Source: Planktothricoides raciborskii GIHE-MW2 (GTDB lineage Bacteria; Cyanobacteriota; Cyanobacteriia; Cyanobacteriales; Laspinemataceae). Taken from it: DNA of 64,000 nucleotides. Below the pieces are notes generated by a model. That model had not been told where the DNA came from, did not search any database, and worked only from the letters and a program-made list of their open reading frames with translations. Positions 55,372-64,000 of this stretch are shown piece by piece. The stretch covers positions 3,087,001 to 3,151,000 of the forward strand of contig NZ_CP159837.1 of assembly GCF_040564635.1 (NCBI RefSeq), given 5' to 3'. The position numbers were made by a program, and so were the translations under genes. How positions within the stretch are numbered: the stretch's first letter is position 1; every line of letters starts with the position of its first letter.

Positions 55372-56229
55372 TTACTGAGAAACCTCTAATCTTTGGGTGA
55401 CAAAGGTGATGCCATTATGACGAATAAATACTGCTGAAATCCAGCGGTCATTGGCCACTAAAGGGGCTTGACCAATTTTGAAAAGACCACCGGCATTGAG
55501 GGGTTGTAAATCCAACTTGGCAGGATTCATGTATCCGAAAATACTAATTGGTTCTTCCAGGGCGGCACCCAGGAGTAAATCATCCCCCAGAGGTTCTAAA
55601 ACAATGGCATCAAAGTTGTACTGACGACCAATTTTGACTCGATCCGGGAGATTGATTTGGACATTGGGGGGATTTTCGCCACTGGTTAGCTGACTTTGTT
55701 CGGCGAGAATCTCTTGATGGACAATTTGTTGATTTTCGTAGCGTTGGCGCGATCGCACTGTAGCCCGTAAACGATACTCTCTGTCTGGGGTAGTTTGCAC
55801 CCCATTAATCTCCGTCACCGTTTCGGCGACAATGGCATTGCCATCAGCTTCCCAAGATTTTAATTCGGTCCGATAAGTCAAATTAGGATAACGCTGCCAC
55901 AGTTCCCGTAAAGCCTGTTCTAGATTGGTATAAGTTAAGCCATCACCATGAGTCAGAGTGGGACTATAAAATTTCATCACCCCGCGAATATTTTGCTGGC
56001 TGGCTGCATCATCGACTTGTTGCAAGAGAGTTTGCAACTCTTGGGGGGCGGTGTCAGGACTTGCCGCTGCCACAGCACTGCCAGGAAATATGCTACTCCA
56101 GCAAAAGGTTAAACCCATTACAAAACCAATCAATTTTGTTTTTTTCGAGAGATCCGGCGATCTGAAATAATGAGCGAATGAGACGATAGAGTTGTGCATC
56201 GGTGATAAGTTAAAGAATGGACTGGACAA
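55372..56229 (-). CDS. Secreted NTF2-like protein
   Basis: A 285-residue protein. An internal hydrophobic segment at ~33-55 (KLIGFVMGLTFCWSSIFPGSAVAAA) looks like a signal peptide with cleavage after AxA, preceded by an unusually long N-terminal part. An ATG at 56199 would shorten it by 10 residues. Residues ~60-165 resemble the SnoaL/NTF2 fold (LQQVDDAASQQNIRGVMKFY, then LEQALRELWQRYPNLTYRTEL). The remaining ~120 residues are beta-rich. I know no function. It is divergent from murG. Confidence 0.7.
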   Translation of the reverse strand: MSSPFFNLSPMHNSIVSFAHYFRSPDLSKKTKLIGFVMGLTFCWSSIFPGSAVAAASPDTAPQELQTLLQQVDDAASQQNIRGVMKFYSPTLTHGDGLTYTNLEQALRELWQRYPNLTYRTELKSWEADGNAIVAETVTEINGVQTTPDREYRLRATVRSRQRYENQQIVHQEILAEQSQLTSGENPPNVQINLPDRVKIGRQYNFDAIVLEPLGDDLLLGAALEEPISIFGYMNPAKLDLQPLNAGGLFKIGQAPLVANDRWISAVFIRHNGITFVTQRLEVSQ

Positions 56230-56338
56230 TTGAAGCAGTGAAATTTTAGCTGTTCAATTCAGGTAGGACAGAGCATAAGAATCAAGTCCTGAAACGAAAT
56301 AAGTATGCTGATTGGAACGGAGAGGAGACGAAAACGGC

Positions 56339-57403
56339 GTGAGTAAGGCATCGATTCGATTACTAATAGCCGCGAGTGGCACAGGGGGACATTTGTTCCC
56401 TGCGATCGCCACCGCTGAACAGTTGAGTGATTATCACATCGAATGGCTGGGGGTGCCAAACCGGATGGAAACTCAGCTAATCAAAGGTCGCTATCCTTTA
56501 CATACCATAGCAGTAGAAGGATTTCAGCAGCGCCTCGGATTGGGGACTCTGCGGGTAGCCACTGGATTGATCCGCTCCATTTTTCAGGTGAGAGAACTCT
56601 TAAAACGGGAGAAATTCCAAGGGGTGTTTACCACGGGCGGTTATATTGCAGGACCTGCGATTATTGCGGCTCGTTCTCTGGGATTACCAGTGGTTCTCCA
56701 TGAGTCTAACGCTTTACCGGGTAAGGTGACTCGCTTCTTTAGTCCTTGGTGTACGGTGACGGCGATTGGATTTGCTGCCGCTGCCAAATATTTGCCCCGG
56801 TCGAAAACCGTCATGGTGGGTACACCTGTGAGAAACCAATTTCTAGAAACCTCGACCTTGGACTTACCGATTCCGGAAAATGTCCCTTTAATTGCGATCG
56901 TCGGCGGTTCTCAAGGGGCGGTGGCGATTAATCAGTTGGTCCGCCAATCGGCACCGCGATGGTTAGAGGCGGGGGCCTGGATTTTCCATCAAACCGGAAC
57001 CAATGACCCGGACGCGAGTAGTTTCCAACATCCGCACTATTTAGCCAGGGCTTTTTGCGACCAGATGCCTGGACTCTTGCAACGGGCGAATCTGGTGATT
57101 AGTCGCGCTGGCGCTGGCACCCTGACTGAGTTAGCGGTGACGCGGACTCCTTCTATTTTGATTCCGTATCCTTATGCCGCTGAAAATCATCAAGCGTTTA
57201 ATGCGGCGGTGTTTGCGGATGTTGGAGCGGCGATCGCCTATAGTCAAGGAGAGTTAACGGCGCAATTACTCGAACAAAAAGTTTTAGAATTGCTCAAATC
57301 GCCCACATTGTTGCCAGAAATGGCTCAAAAAGCCCAAGAACTCGCGGTTCCCGATAGCAGCGATCGCATTGCTAGAGTTTTGCGAGACTTATTAGGCGCT
57401 TAA
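56339..57403 (+). CDS. murG: UDP-GlcNAc: lipid I N-acetylglucosaminyltransferase
   Basis: Adds GlcNAc to lipid I to give lipid II on the inner face of the membrane. The ~354-residue GT-B protein has the N-terminal GTGGHLFPAIATAEQL, the second Gly-rich TTGGYIAGPAIIAA, and the UDP-GlcNAc site ISRAGAGTLTELA then PYPYAAENHQAFNA. I chose the GTG at 56339, which follows GAGAGGAG by about 11 bases; a TTG at 56312 would add 9 residues. No other cell-wall genes adjoin it. Confidence 0.95.
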   Translation: MSKASIRLLIAASGTGGHLFPAIATAEQLSDYHIEWLGVPNRMETQLIKGRYPLHTIAVEGFQQRLGLGTLRVATGLIRSIFQVRELLKREKFQGVFTTGGYIAGPAIIAARSLGLPVVLHESNALPGKVTRFFSPWCTVTAIGFAAAAKYLPRSKTVMVGTPVRNQFLETSTLDLPIPENVPLIAIVGGSQGAVAINQLVRQSAPRWLEAGAWIFHQTGTNDPDASSFQHPHYLARAFCDQMPGLLQRANLVISRAGAGTLTELAVTRTPSILIPYPYAAENHQAFNAAVFADVGAAIAYSQGELTAQLLEQKVLELLKSPTLLPEMAQKAQELAVPDSSDRIARVLRDLLGA

Positions 57404-57502
57404 AAGGTCGCACTAGATGGAGAAGAAGCGATCGCCACAAAGAAAAACCATGAATAATTGTTAAAGAATCATAATTAATTATTCGTTAACCTACTGATAG
57501 CC

Positions 57503-57605
57503 GACCCCTGAAACCTGACCCCTGAAACCTGACCCCTAAAGCCTGACCCCTGAAACCTGACCCCTGAAACCTGATAGCTAAAACCTGATAGCTAAAACCT
57601 GATGA
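57503..57605. repeat. 14-bp tandem repeats after murG
   Basis: Five units of GACCCCTGAAACCT-type followed by two of GATAGCTAAAACCT. The surrounding 57404-57758 gap has no gene. Confidence 0.85.
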
Positions 57606-57758
57606 CTTATAAGCGACACGCTGATCCGCGAAACCCTGAGAAGTTGACTGGTTTAAAGCTTCAAGCTTGGAGCTAAAAACTTAATCATAAAACATCGAAT
57701 ATTATAGAATTCAATAGCCACTTGGCTGCCAAGCTAAGAAAGTGCATCCCCATCGGTC

Positions 57759-60449
57759 ATGTCTATCAAAAACGATTGGAATTCCGTCCCTCCGTTAGAA
57801 AATGCAATTGATCCGAATCCCTTGATCGTCTTGCCAGACCGACTTTTGGATCAAGTCATCGAGTTAATGAACCAAGCAAATGCTCATAACTGCCGGCTAC
57901 CTGGATTCACTTCAGAACCCAGTCAGATCGACACGGGAAGTCATCGTTGTGTGCTGGTGATGGAAAATCAGCAGCTACTGGGCATTTTTACTGAACGAGA
58001 TATCATCGATTTAATTGGAAATCATCATTTAAATACCCCGAATCAAATCACCATCGATCGAGTGATGAGACGCCCCGTGATTACGCTGACGAAAACAGAG
58101 CATCAAGATATATTTGCGGCTTTGTCACTCTTGCGTGAGCATCAAATTCGCTATTTGCCGGTATTAGATATCCACCAAAAACTGATTGGAATTGTCACCC
58201 CGGAAACCATTCGCGCTTGCGTACAACCGGCAAATCTACTCCAATGGCGCACTGTCCGCGATGTGATGATCGCAGAGGTAATTCAAGCAGAAGAAACCGA
58301 ATCTGTCGCCAGTTTAATTCAAGTAATGGCTAAGGAAAAAACCAGTTGTATCGTCATTACCGCCAGCCCCGATAAAACTTCCGATAAAACTCCCGATAAA
58401 ACTCCCGATAAAACTCCCGATAAAACTCCCAATAAAACTCCCGATAAAACTCCCGATAAAACTAGGAAGCAAAAGGCGATCGGCTGTGAGGAATTTCAGC
58501 CACTAATTTCCGATGGGCATGATAATTATCTGAGGCTGGCAAATTTTTCTCAAAAATCTTTAATGGCGGTAGGGAGCGTCTCAGAACAAGAGATTTTGCA
58601 ATGCCAAGTTTTAGAAATAAACTTGGAGAAAACTCAGGCGCGAGATATTATGAGTAGCCCGATATTAAAGATCGCCCCCCATGAATCTTTGTGGGTGGCA
58701 AACCAGCAAATGCAGCAACATCAAGCCCATCAATTAGTGGTTTGCGGCGATCGCGGAGAAGTATTAGGTCTGTTAACCCATCATTGTATTCTCCAAGTTT
58801 TTGATGTCCTAGAAATGTCTAGCGTCATCGAAGGATTACAACAGTCGATCGCCGAACAAACAATTCAACTGATAAAAAGTAACGAACAATTACATCAAGA
58901 AATCAGAGAACGTCAACGCACGGAAGAAAAATTACAAAAACTTAACCATGAATTAGAAAACAGAGTGATGGAACGCACCATTGCCTTACAAACTTCTAAT
59001 GATGAGTTAATCGCGGAAATGATTCGCCGTAAACAAGTTCAAGAAGCCTTAAGAGAAAGTCAAGAACGTTTATGGTCTTTGATTCAAACCGCTGGCAGTG
59101 TAATTATTTTTCTCGGCCCAGATCATCGAATTTTGCAGTGGAACTTAGAAGCGGAACGAGTCTATGGTTGGCAAGATATCGAAGTATTAGGAGAAAGTTA
59201 TTTAGATATTTGTGTGCCGTGGGAAATGCGAGAACAAGTTTCTCATTATCTCAATGAAGTATTTAATGGCAACCCGCAAAGAGATTTGGAATTACCGGGA
59301 ATTACCAAAGATGGTAATAGTCAGCCTATTTTATTGTGGAATATGACGCCGTTATTTGATACTCAAGGAGAAGCGCTAGGGGCAATTATTAGTGGCCAAG
59401 AAATTACGGAACGCAAGCAAGCGGAAGAACAGCTTTGGCAGTATAAAGAAAATTTGGAGGAATTAGTGGCCAAACGCACCGCAGCGTTGACCCAAGCCAA
59501 CCAAAAACTGCGGCGAGAAATTCGCGATCGCCAACGGGCAGAACAAGCATTATTTCAAGAAAAAGAATTAGCCCAAGTCACCTTACAATCCATTGGCGAA
59601 GGAGTGATTACCACCGATGCTCATGGTTACATTCAATTAATCAACCAAATGGCAGAAGAAATCCTTACTTGGGAAGCAGAAGAAGCCTTTGGGTTGCCGG
59701 TGACAGAAGTCTTTAAAATTGTCCACGAAAAAAGCAAAGATCCTTTACCAAATCCCATAGAAGCGGCATTACTCGGCGAAACATTTGTGGATAATACCCA
59801 TGAAAGTGTGCTGATGGTGAGAAATGGCAAAGAATTGGCAATTAATTGCACCGCTGCCCCCATTCGGGCCAGTGATGGCAAAATTGTTGGAGCCGTCTTA
59901 GTATTTCGGGATGTGACCCACTCGCGAAATATGGCCCGTCAGTTATCTTGGCAAGCGAGTCACGACCCGTTAACAGGTTTAATTAACCGACGGGAATTTG
60001 AACGCCGTCTAGAATCCGCAGTGATTAATTCTCAAGTGGATAATCTGGAACATACATTATGTTATCTGGATCTGGATCGCTTTAAAATTGTCAACGATAC
60101 CAGTGGTCATGCAGCGGGAGATGAATTGCTGCGTCAAATCAGCACTTTATTATCTAGTCATTTGCGAAAAAGTGATGTGCTGGGACGACTCGGTGGAGAT
60201 GAATTCGCCGCTATTCTTTATAATTGTTCCGTGAATGAAGCCCTACGAGTGGCCAATGCTATGCGTGAAAGTATCAATATTTTTGAGTTTGTTTGGGAGC
60301 AGCATACTTTTATGATAGGGGTGAGTATTGGTTTGGTGGCAATTAATGCCAATACTGCTAATTTACAAAGTGTTTTAAGTGAAGCGGATGCCGCTTGTTA
60401 TAAAGCCAAGAAATACGGACGCGATCGGGTGGAAATTCACCCGGTTTAA
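57759..60449 (+). CDS. CBS / PAS / GGDEF diguanylate cyclase
   Basis: An 896-residue cytosolic protein. CBS domains span ~20-150 (IDRVMRRPVITL, then LPVLDIHQKLIGIVTPE) and ~165-350 (TVRDVMIAEVIQ; ARDIMSSPILKIAP). A run of eight xDKT tetrapeptides (~204-235) splits the second pair. A coiled coil (~355-440), two PAS domains (~440-555 and ~600-720) and a GGDEF domain (~730-896) follow. The active motif GGDEF is intact at 812-816 and the RxxD inhibitory site is at 803-806, so it should make c-di-GMP with product feedback. There is no EAL domain. CBS pairs often sense adenine nucleotides; the PAS ligand is unknown. Confidence 0.92.
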   Translation: MSIKNDWNSVPPLENAIDPNPLIVLPDRLLDQVIELMNQANAHNCRLPGFTSEPSQIDTGSHRCVLVMENQQLLGIFTERDIIDLIGNHHLNTPNQITIDRVMRRPVITLTKTEHQDIFAALSLLREHQIRYLPVLDIHQKLIGIVTPETIRACVQPANLLQWRTVRDVMIAEVIQAEETESVASLIQVMAKEKTSCIVITASPDKTSDKTPDKTPDKTPDKTPNKTPDKTPDKTRKQKAIGCEEFQPLISDGHDNYLRLANFSQKSLMAVGSVSEQEILQCQVLEINLEKTQARDIMSSPILKIAPHESLWVANQQMQQHQAHQLVVCGDRGEVLGLLTHHCILQVFDVLEMSSVIEGLQQSIAEQTIQLIKSNEQLHQEIRERQRTEEKLQKLNHELENRVMERTIALQTSNDELIAEMIRRKQVQEALRESQERLWSLIQTAGSVIIFLGPDHRILQWNLEAERVYGWQDIEVLGESYLDICVPWEMREQVSHYLNEVFNGNPQRDLELPGITKDGNSQPILLWNMTPLFDTQGEALGAIISGQEITERKQAEEQLWQYKENLEELVAKRTAALTQANQKLRREIRDRQRAEQALFQEKELAQVTLQSIGEGVITTDAHGYIQLINQMAEEILTWEAEEAFGLPVTEVFKIVHEKSKDPLPNPIEAALLGETFVDNTHESVLMVRNGKELAINCTAAPIRASDGKIVGAVLVFRDVTHSRNMARQLSWQASHDPLTGLINRREFERRLESAVINSQVDNLEHTLCYLDLDRFKIVNDTSGHAAGDELLRQISTLLSSHLRKSDVLGRLGGDEFAAILYNCSVNEALRVANAMRESINIFEFVWEQHTFMIGVSIGLVAINANTANLQSVLSEADAACYKAKKYGRDRVEIHPV
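58368..58463 (+). repeat. 12-bp repeat, eight copies, inside a CBS region
   Basis: Eight units of CCCGATAAAACT with single-base variants, encoding PDKT/SDKT/PNKT. Confidence 0.92.
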
Positions 60450-60512
60450 TTTTCTGATTTATCTCAAACAAGATAAAATAAAAAAATAGATGTTTTTTGG
60501 TGCTTGAATGAA

Positions 60513-60704
60513 ATGAATAACCAGGAAGAAATTAATCTCAAAACTTATATCCAACACACTGCCGCTTTAAACCAATTGCCTATTCCCCCAGAATGTGAAG
60601 CTGGAGTCGTGGCTAATTTTCAACGCATCGCTAAAATTGCTCAACAAGTGATAGAATTTCCTTTGCCGGAAAATATAGCAGCGGATCCCAAGTTTGACCC
60701 TTAA
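60513..60704 (+). CDS. AtzG-like small subunit (DUF4089)
   Basis: A 63-residue protein. LKTYIQHTAALNQLPIPPECEAGVVANFQRIAKIAQQVIEFPL matches DUF4089, which is the AtzG subunit that forms a complex with the amidase AtzE and resembles GatC. It lies 63 bases before the amidase on the same strand. I chose the ATG at 60513 over a TTG at 60504. Confidence 0.83.
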   Translation: MNNQEEINLKTYIQHTAALNQLPIPPECEAGVVANFQRIAKIAQQVIEFPLPENIAADPKFDP

Positions 60705-60767
60705 ATTGATTTGAATTGAGTAAACTTTTAGCCGCCGCCAAAGATTCTGATTAAACACTAATTGAAA

Positions 60768-62180
60768 ATGAGCATAGACCTGAACAACGGTGATGCGATC
60801 GCGATATCCACCGCTGTGAAAAACCAAGAAATCACCGCCAAAGCCGTTATCCTGGATACATTAGCCCAAATTGCCCGGAAAAATCCCCCGATAAATTGTT
60901 TTACGGCGATAACTTCAGAAAGTGCGATCGCCCAAGCAGAAGCGATCGATCAAAAAATTGCCACAGGCGAAGATCCGGGTCTATTAGCCGGAGTTCCCTT
61001 TGCCGTAAAAAATCTATTTGATATCGCCGGATTAACCACATTAGCCGGGTCAAAAATTAACGCCGAAAATCCCCCCGCCACTCAAGACGCTGCCGCAATT
61101 TCCCGACTGAAACAAGCCGGTGCCGTCCTAGTTGGTGCCTTAAATATGGATGAATATGCTTATGGATTTGTCACCGAAAATAGTCATTATGGTGCCACCA
61201 AAAATCCCAGAGATTTAACTCGTGTGGCCGGGGGTTCTTCCGGCGGTTCAGCCGCTGCGGTTGCTGCCGGATTAGTCCCCATTAGTTTAGGTTCTGATAC
61301 CAATGGTTCGATCCGAGTTCCCGCTTCTCTCTGTGGAATTTTTGGCTTAAAACCTACTTACGGCAGGCTATCTCGTGCCGGTACATTCTTATTTTCCAGT
61401 AGCTTAGATCATATTGGCCCTTTTGCTCGGTCTGTGCGCGATATTGCCGCTGTTTTTGATCTGCTTCAGGGGCAAGATCCCCAAGATTCTGTTTGTACCC
61501 ACCGAGACCCTGACCCTTGTTTACCTCAGCTAAATCGAGGCATTGAAGGATTAAAAATAGCCGTTGCTAATGACTATTTTGCCCAAGGAGGACAACCGGA
61601 AGTTTTTGCCGCCGTTGCACAAATTGCCAACGGCTTAAATGTGCAACAAAATGTGACAATTCCCGCCGCAGATCGGGCAAGGGCGGCGGCATTTGTGATT
61701 ACCGCCTGTGAAGGAGCAAATCTCCATTTAGATCGCCTGCGATCGCGCTCCAGAGATTTTGACCCGGCCACCCGCGATCGCTTTTTGGCTGGTGCCTTAA
61801 TTCCGGCTCATTGGTATATTCAATCCCAGCGATTTCGCCAATGGTTTCGGGATATCCTCCGAGAAATATTCCAAACCGTCGATATTATTCTTGCCCCCAC
61901 CACTCCCATCGTTGCCCCGAAACTTGGTCAAGAAACAATGGCGATCGATGGTCAAGAAATCCTCGTGCGTCCCAACTTAGGACTCTATACTCAACCCCTT
62001 TCTTTTATTGGTTTACCCGTCTTATCTGTGCCGATTCATTGCCGAGGCGATCGCCAAAATAATCTACCATTCGGAGTGCAAATTATTGCCGCACCTTATA
62101 ATGAATCATTAATTCTCCGAGTTGCGGCTTACCTCGAAGCCCAAGGCATAATTTCCGCCCCAGTGACCCATCCGCTTTAA
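60768..62180 (+). CDS. AtzE-like amidase (amidase signature family)
   Basis: A 470-residue amidase. The catalytic Lys is in [10 protein letters not shown], the cis-Ser in [17 protein letters not shown] and the nucleophile Ser in [16 protein letters not shown], so the Ser-cisSer-Lys triad is complete. With the DUF4089 protein in front it matches the AtzE/AtzG pair, where AtzE hydrolyses 1-carboxybiuret in s-triazine/urea-type nitrogen scavenging. The true substrate here is unknown, and no other atz genes are near. Start ATG at 60768; a TTG at 60762 is in frame. A strong terminator follows. Confidence 0.88.
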   Translation: MSIDLNNGDAIAISTAVKNQEITAKAVILDTLAQIARKNPPINCFTAITSESAIAQAEAIDQKIATGEDPGLLAGVPFAVKNLFDIAGLTTLAGSKINAENPPATQDAAAISRLKQAGAVLVGALNMDEYAYGFVTENSHYGATKNPRDLTRVAGGSSGGSAAAVAAGLVPISLGSDTNGSIRVPASLCGIFGLKPTYGRLSRAGTFLFSSSLDHIGPFARSVRDIAAVFDLLQGQDPQDSVCTHRDPDPCLPQLNRGIEGLKIAVANDYFAQGGQPEVFAAVAQIANGLNVQQNVTIPAADRARAAAFVITACEGANLHLDRLRSRSRDFDPATRDRFLAGALIPAHWYIQSQRFRQWFRDILREIFQTVDIILAPTTPIVAPKLGQETMAIDGQEILVRPNLGLYTQPLSFIGLPVLSVPIHCRGDRQNNLPFGVQIIAAPYNESLILRVAAYLEAQGIISAPVTHPL

Positions 62181-62208
62181 ACCGCCAATTTGTCATAATT
62201 CATCCCAT

Positions 62209-62243
62209 AAAAAAATCCTTGTGTAAAACACAAGGATTTTTTT
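62209..62243. terminator. Bidirectional intrinsic terminator
   Basis: A 16-bp perfect stem with A7 on the left and T7 on the right (core TCCTTGTGT / ACACAAGGA) and loop AAA. It serves the + strand amidase and the - strand glutaredoxin gene. Confidence 0.92.
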
Positions 62244-62262
62244 AGTCAAAAAATCTGGAAAT

Positions 62263-62586
62263 CTAAGAGGCCAATGCAACTTCTACCATTTGTTGCAACT
62301 CACCTTTCTGATAAAGAGAAATCATAATATCAGAACCCCCAATAAATTCCCCATTCAGGTAAACTTGGGGAATGGTTGGCCAGTTTGAATATTCTTTAAT
62401 CCCCTGACGGATCTCATAGTCCTCCAAAACATCAACAGTTTCGTAAGGAACACCCAGAGTATTCAAAATCTGGACTACATTATTAGAAAAACCACACTGG
62501 GGCATGAGTTTATTGCCCTTCATAAACACCAGAATCTTGTTCTGATGGACTAAATTATCGATTCGCTCTTTCAGTTCCGGAGTCAT
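62263..62586 (-). CDS. grxD: Monothiol CGFS glutaredoxin
   Basis: A 107-residue protein with the CGFS active site in [15 protein letters not shown], the cis-Pro region [19 protein letters not shown], and normal length. CGFS glutaredoxins bind a [2Fe-2S] cluster as dimers or with BolA and take part in Fe-S delivery. The bolA gene lies directly upstream on the same strand (140 bases), which supports a joint role. Confidence 0.95.
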   Translation of the reverse strand: MTPELKERIDNLVHQNKILVFMKGNKLMPQCGFSNNVVQILNTLGVPYETVDVLEDYEIRQGIKEYSNWPTIPQVYLNGEFIGGSDIMISLYQKGELQQMVEVALAS

Positions 62587-62726
62587 GTTTGGGTCTTACT
62601 ATCTGATTGGTTGTACGTTCTAGGGATAAATTTTAGCGCTATCTTCACGCTTCTAGGAAAAACAGACGAAAAATTGAGGCAGGCGATCGCGGTCAACGGA
62701 TTTTGACCCGTCCAATCTCATTTTAC

Positions 62727-62987
62727 CTAGACCGCTTGGGTAACTTGTTGCCAATCTTCTGGGGTATAAGTTTTCATACTTAAAGCATGAATCGCTTCGC
62801 TAGACATGGCTTCTTGCAGGGCGCCATAGACCATTTGATGCTGTTTGACGATGGTTTTCCCGGCAAATGCTGATGAAACCACAACTACCTGATAGTGATC
62901 GCGGGTGCCGGTTAAATCTTGAACCTGCACTTCAGCGTCCGGTAATGCCGCTTTCAGCATTGCCTCTACTTGGTCTGGACTAACCAT
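62727..62987 (-). CDS. BolA family protein
   Basis: An 86-residue Bol[22 protein letters not shown], then [25 protein letters not shown] and [13 protein letters not shown] are the family's core, including the His of the H-Q-M-V-Y stretch that can ligate the cluster with Grx. Next to the CGFS glutaredoxin gene, same orientation. Confidence 0.94.
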   Translation of the reverse strand: MVSPDQVEAMLKAALPDAEVQVQDLTGTRDHYQVVVVSSAFAGKTIVKQHQMVYGALQEAMSSEAIHALSMKTYTPEDWQQVTQAV

Positions 62988-63407
62988 TGATCTCCTAATT
63001 GTTGTTGGATACGAATTTCTTTTCTAATTTATCGTGAACAGCGCCGTCAGAACAGTGTAAAAGTTGATGGGGTTTATAGAGTCAAGGGGTGTTCAGTACC
63101 AGGATGACTAAACTGAGTGGGTAGGATCCTGTCGATCACTGACCGATCTTCCCCAGCCAAATTCGCGGTGACAACCGCAGCAAAATTGACATATAACCTA
63201 TAGCCTACATCATAGTTATCAGACTATGTAATAAAAATGTAATAAAAATGTAATGAATATGTAATCAAAATTTAGTCATAGTTTTCTCCAGAATCAGCCA
63301 ATCATCAACCCCTGAATCTGGGGAAATTTATTTTCGGGAAAAAATACCTCAAAGGTTTACGATGTAAGCTTTATGCGGTTTTAATCCCTAACTTATTTTC
63401 TGAATCA
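62988..63407. other. Intergenic region upstream of bolA
   Basis: Four 12-bp units (ATGTAATAAAAATG-type) lie at 63230-63273. Otherwise I see no gene or clear hairpin. Confidence 0.55.
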
Positions 63408-63620
63408 TTACTCAGAACCTTGACCTCTGCAATGTGAGTCTGGCTTCAACCAATCAAATTCCGTGCGATCGCCACGTTTGGCTAACAACTCAATTGCTTG
63501 ACTTGGCGGAAAATTTTCTCCAAAAATTGCTGTTTTTGATCGCCTAATAATGCTTAAACCCTTTGACAAGCCATACTTATACCATTTTTTTATTTTCTTA
63601 ATATTATGAATATTTGTCAT
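63408..63620 (-). CDS. Hypothetical small protein
   Basis: A 70-residue basic frame. The middle (GENFPPSQAIELLAKRGDRTEF) looks somewhat protein-like; the ends do not. There is only a weak GGAAG near the ATG. I recognise no family, and it could be a chance frame. Confidence 0.25.
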   Translation of the reverse strand: MTNIHNIKKIKKWYKYGLSKGLSIIRRSKTAIFGENFPPSQAIELLAKRGDRTEFDWLKPDSHCRGQGSE

Positions 63621-63736
63621 AACTTCCAGACAATCATCTCTTTACAAAAGAGTAGCGAATGCTACAATCAAAAAATCTCAAAAAAATATGTGTTTTCTTA
63701 TACACTTCACTTACCTTTTATGAGGAAACAGCAACT

Positions 63737-63949
63737 ATGCCTCCTTACTTAGTCACTCTAGTATCAGGTTTTCTCTTTGTTTGGCTAATACGTCATACCC
63801 ATGAAGAAACCGTGGTGGTAATGGCCGCTTCCCTCGCCGCCATTCTATTGATTTGTGGGATTATTCTCGCCCCGTGGCCAATACAACTGGCCGGTTTTTT
63901 GATTTTGCTTGCGGATCGCCTAAATCAGAGATTTGAAGAGACTTTCTAA
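63737..63949 (+). CDS. Small two-helix membrane protein
   Basis: A 70-residue protein with two hydrophobic stretches (3-17 and 28-60). IILAPWPIQLAGFLILLADRL parallels the protein at 37576-37797, so the two are paralogues. I chose the ATG at 63737, preceded by GAGGAAA; the frame from 63659 adds 26 unlikely residues. Function is unknown. Confidence 0.65.
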   Translation: MPPYLVTLVSGFLFVWLIRHTHEETVVVMAASLAAILLICGIILAPWPIQLAGFLILLADRLNQRFEETF

Positions 63950-64000
63950 TTAAAATAGCGCTACAGACGATTTAGACAAAAAATGATCCGCTAACGATCG

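Overview
The window comes from a filamentous, non-heterocystous type cyanobacterium (Oscillatoriales-like). The grounds are the very frequent HIP1 octamer GCGATCGC, DUF1816 proteins, a plastoquinone-type UbiA prenyltransferase, KaiB/KaiC homologues, and arrays of degenerate 7-bp and 12-bp repeats between genes. Genus is inference. I found no tRNA, rRNA, CRISPR array, transposase gene or replication origin.

Layout. 1-13350 is an accessory stretch rich in non-coding dispersed repeats: a DUF4419 protein, an orphan DUF433 antitoxin, a histidine-decarboxylase-like enzyme, an AT-rich membrane protein, and a 2371-residue LRR/Calx-beta/RTX exoprotein. 13352-27883 is a same-strand cluster of six large genes: two AAA-like ATPases (the second with 14 WD40 repeats) and four proteins that share a new-looking ~45-residue N-terminal membrane hairpin followed by coiled coil. 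Two of the four carry C-terminal modules (PLD-like plus TPR, or a 7-blade WD40 propeller). This is my main candidate for an undescribed system. 28019-38609 is mostly housekeeping: trpD, a retropepsin-like protease, carA, a STAS anti-anti-sigma factor, Mini-RNase III, an RlmB-type rRNA methylase, DUF1816 proteins, an alpha/beta hydrolase and a beta-lactamase-fold hydrolase. 39000-45322 holds a CheY-like regulator and a 1707-residue multi-PAS kinase. 45748-50911 holds dacB, ppx, ubiA and a DnaJ-type zinc-finger peptide.

51165-54049 is a regulator-kaiB-kaiC operon. The regulator sits where kaiA normally lies and joins an intact receiver to a helical domain that resembles the KaiA/RsbU fold. KaiB is short and KaiC has a variant CI P-loop, so this looks like a divergent second Kai module rather than the standard clock. 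54798-63949 holds a ferritin-like protein, an NTF2-like secreted protein, murG, a CBS/PAS/GGDEF diguanylate cyclase, an AtzG/AtzE-like amidase pair, a CGFS glutaredoxin, BolA and small membrane proteins.

The second theme is repeat biology. Small palindromic elements sit in frame inside several genes, 12-bp units have expanded in at least nine coding and non-coding places, heptamer arrays are often arranged as two complementary arms, and a ~330-bp non-coding repeat with CRP-like palindromes occurs in several forms.
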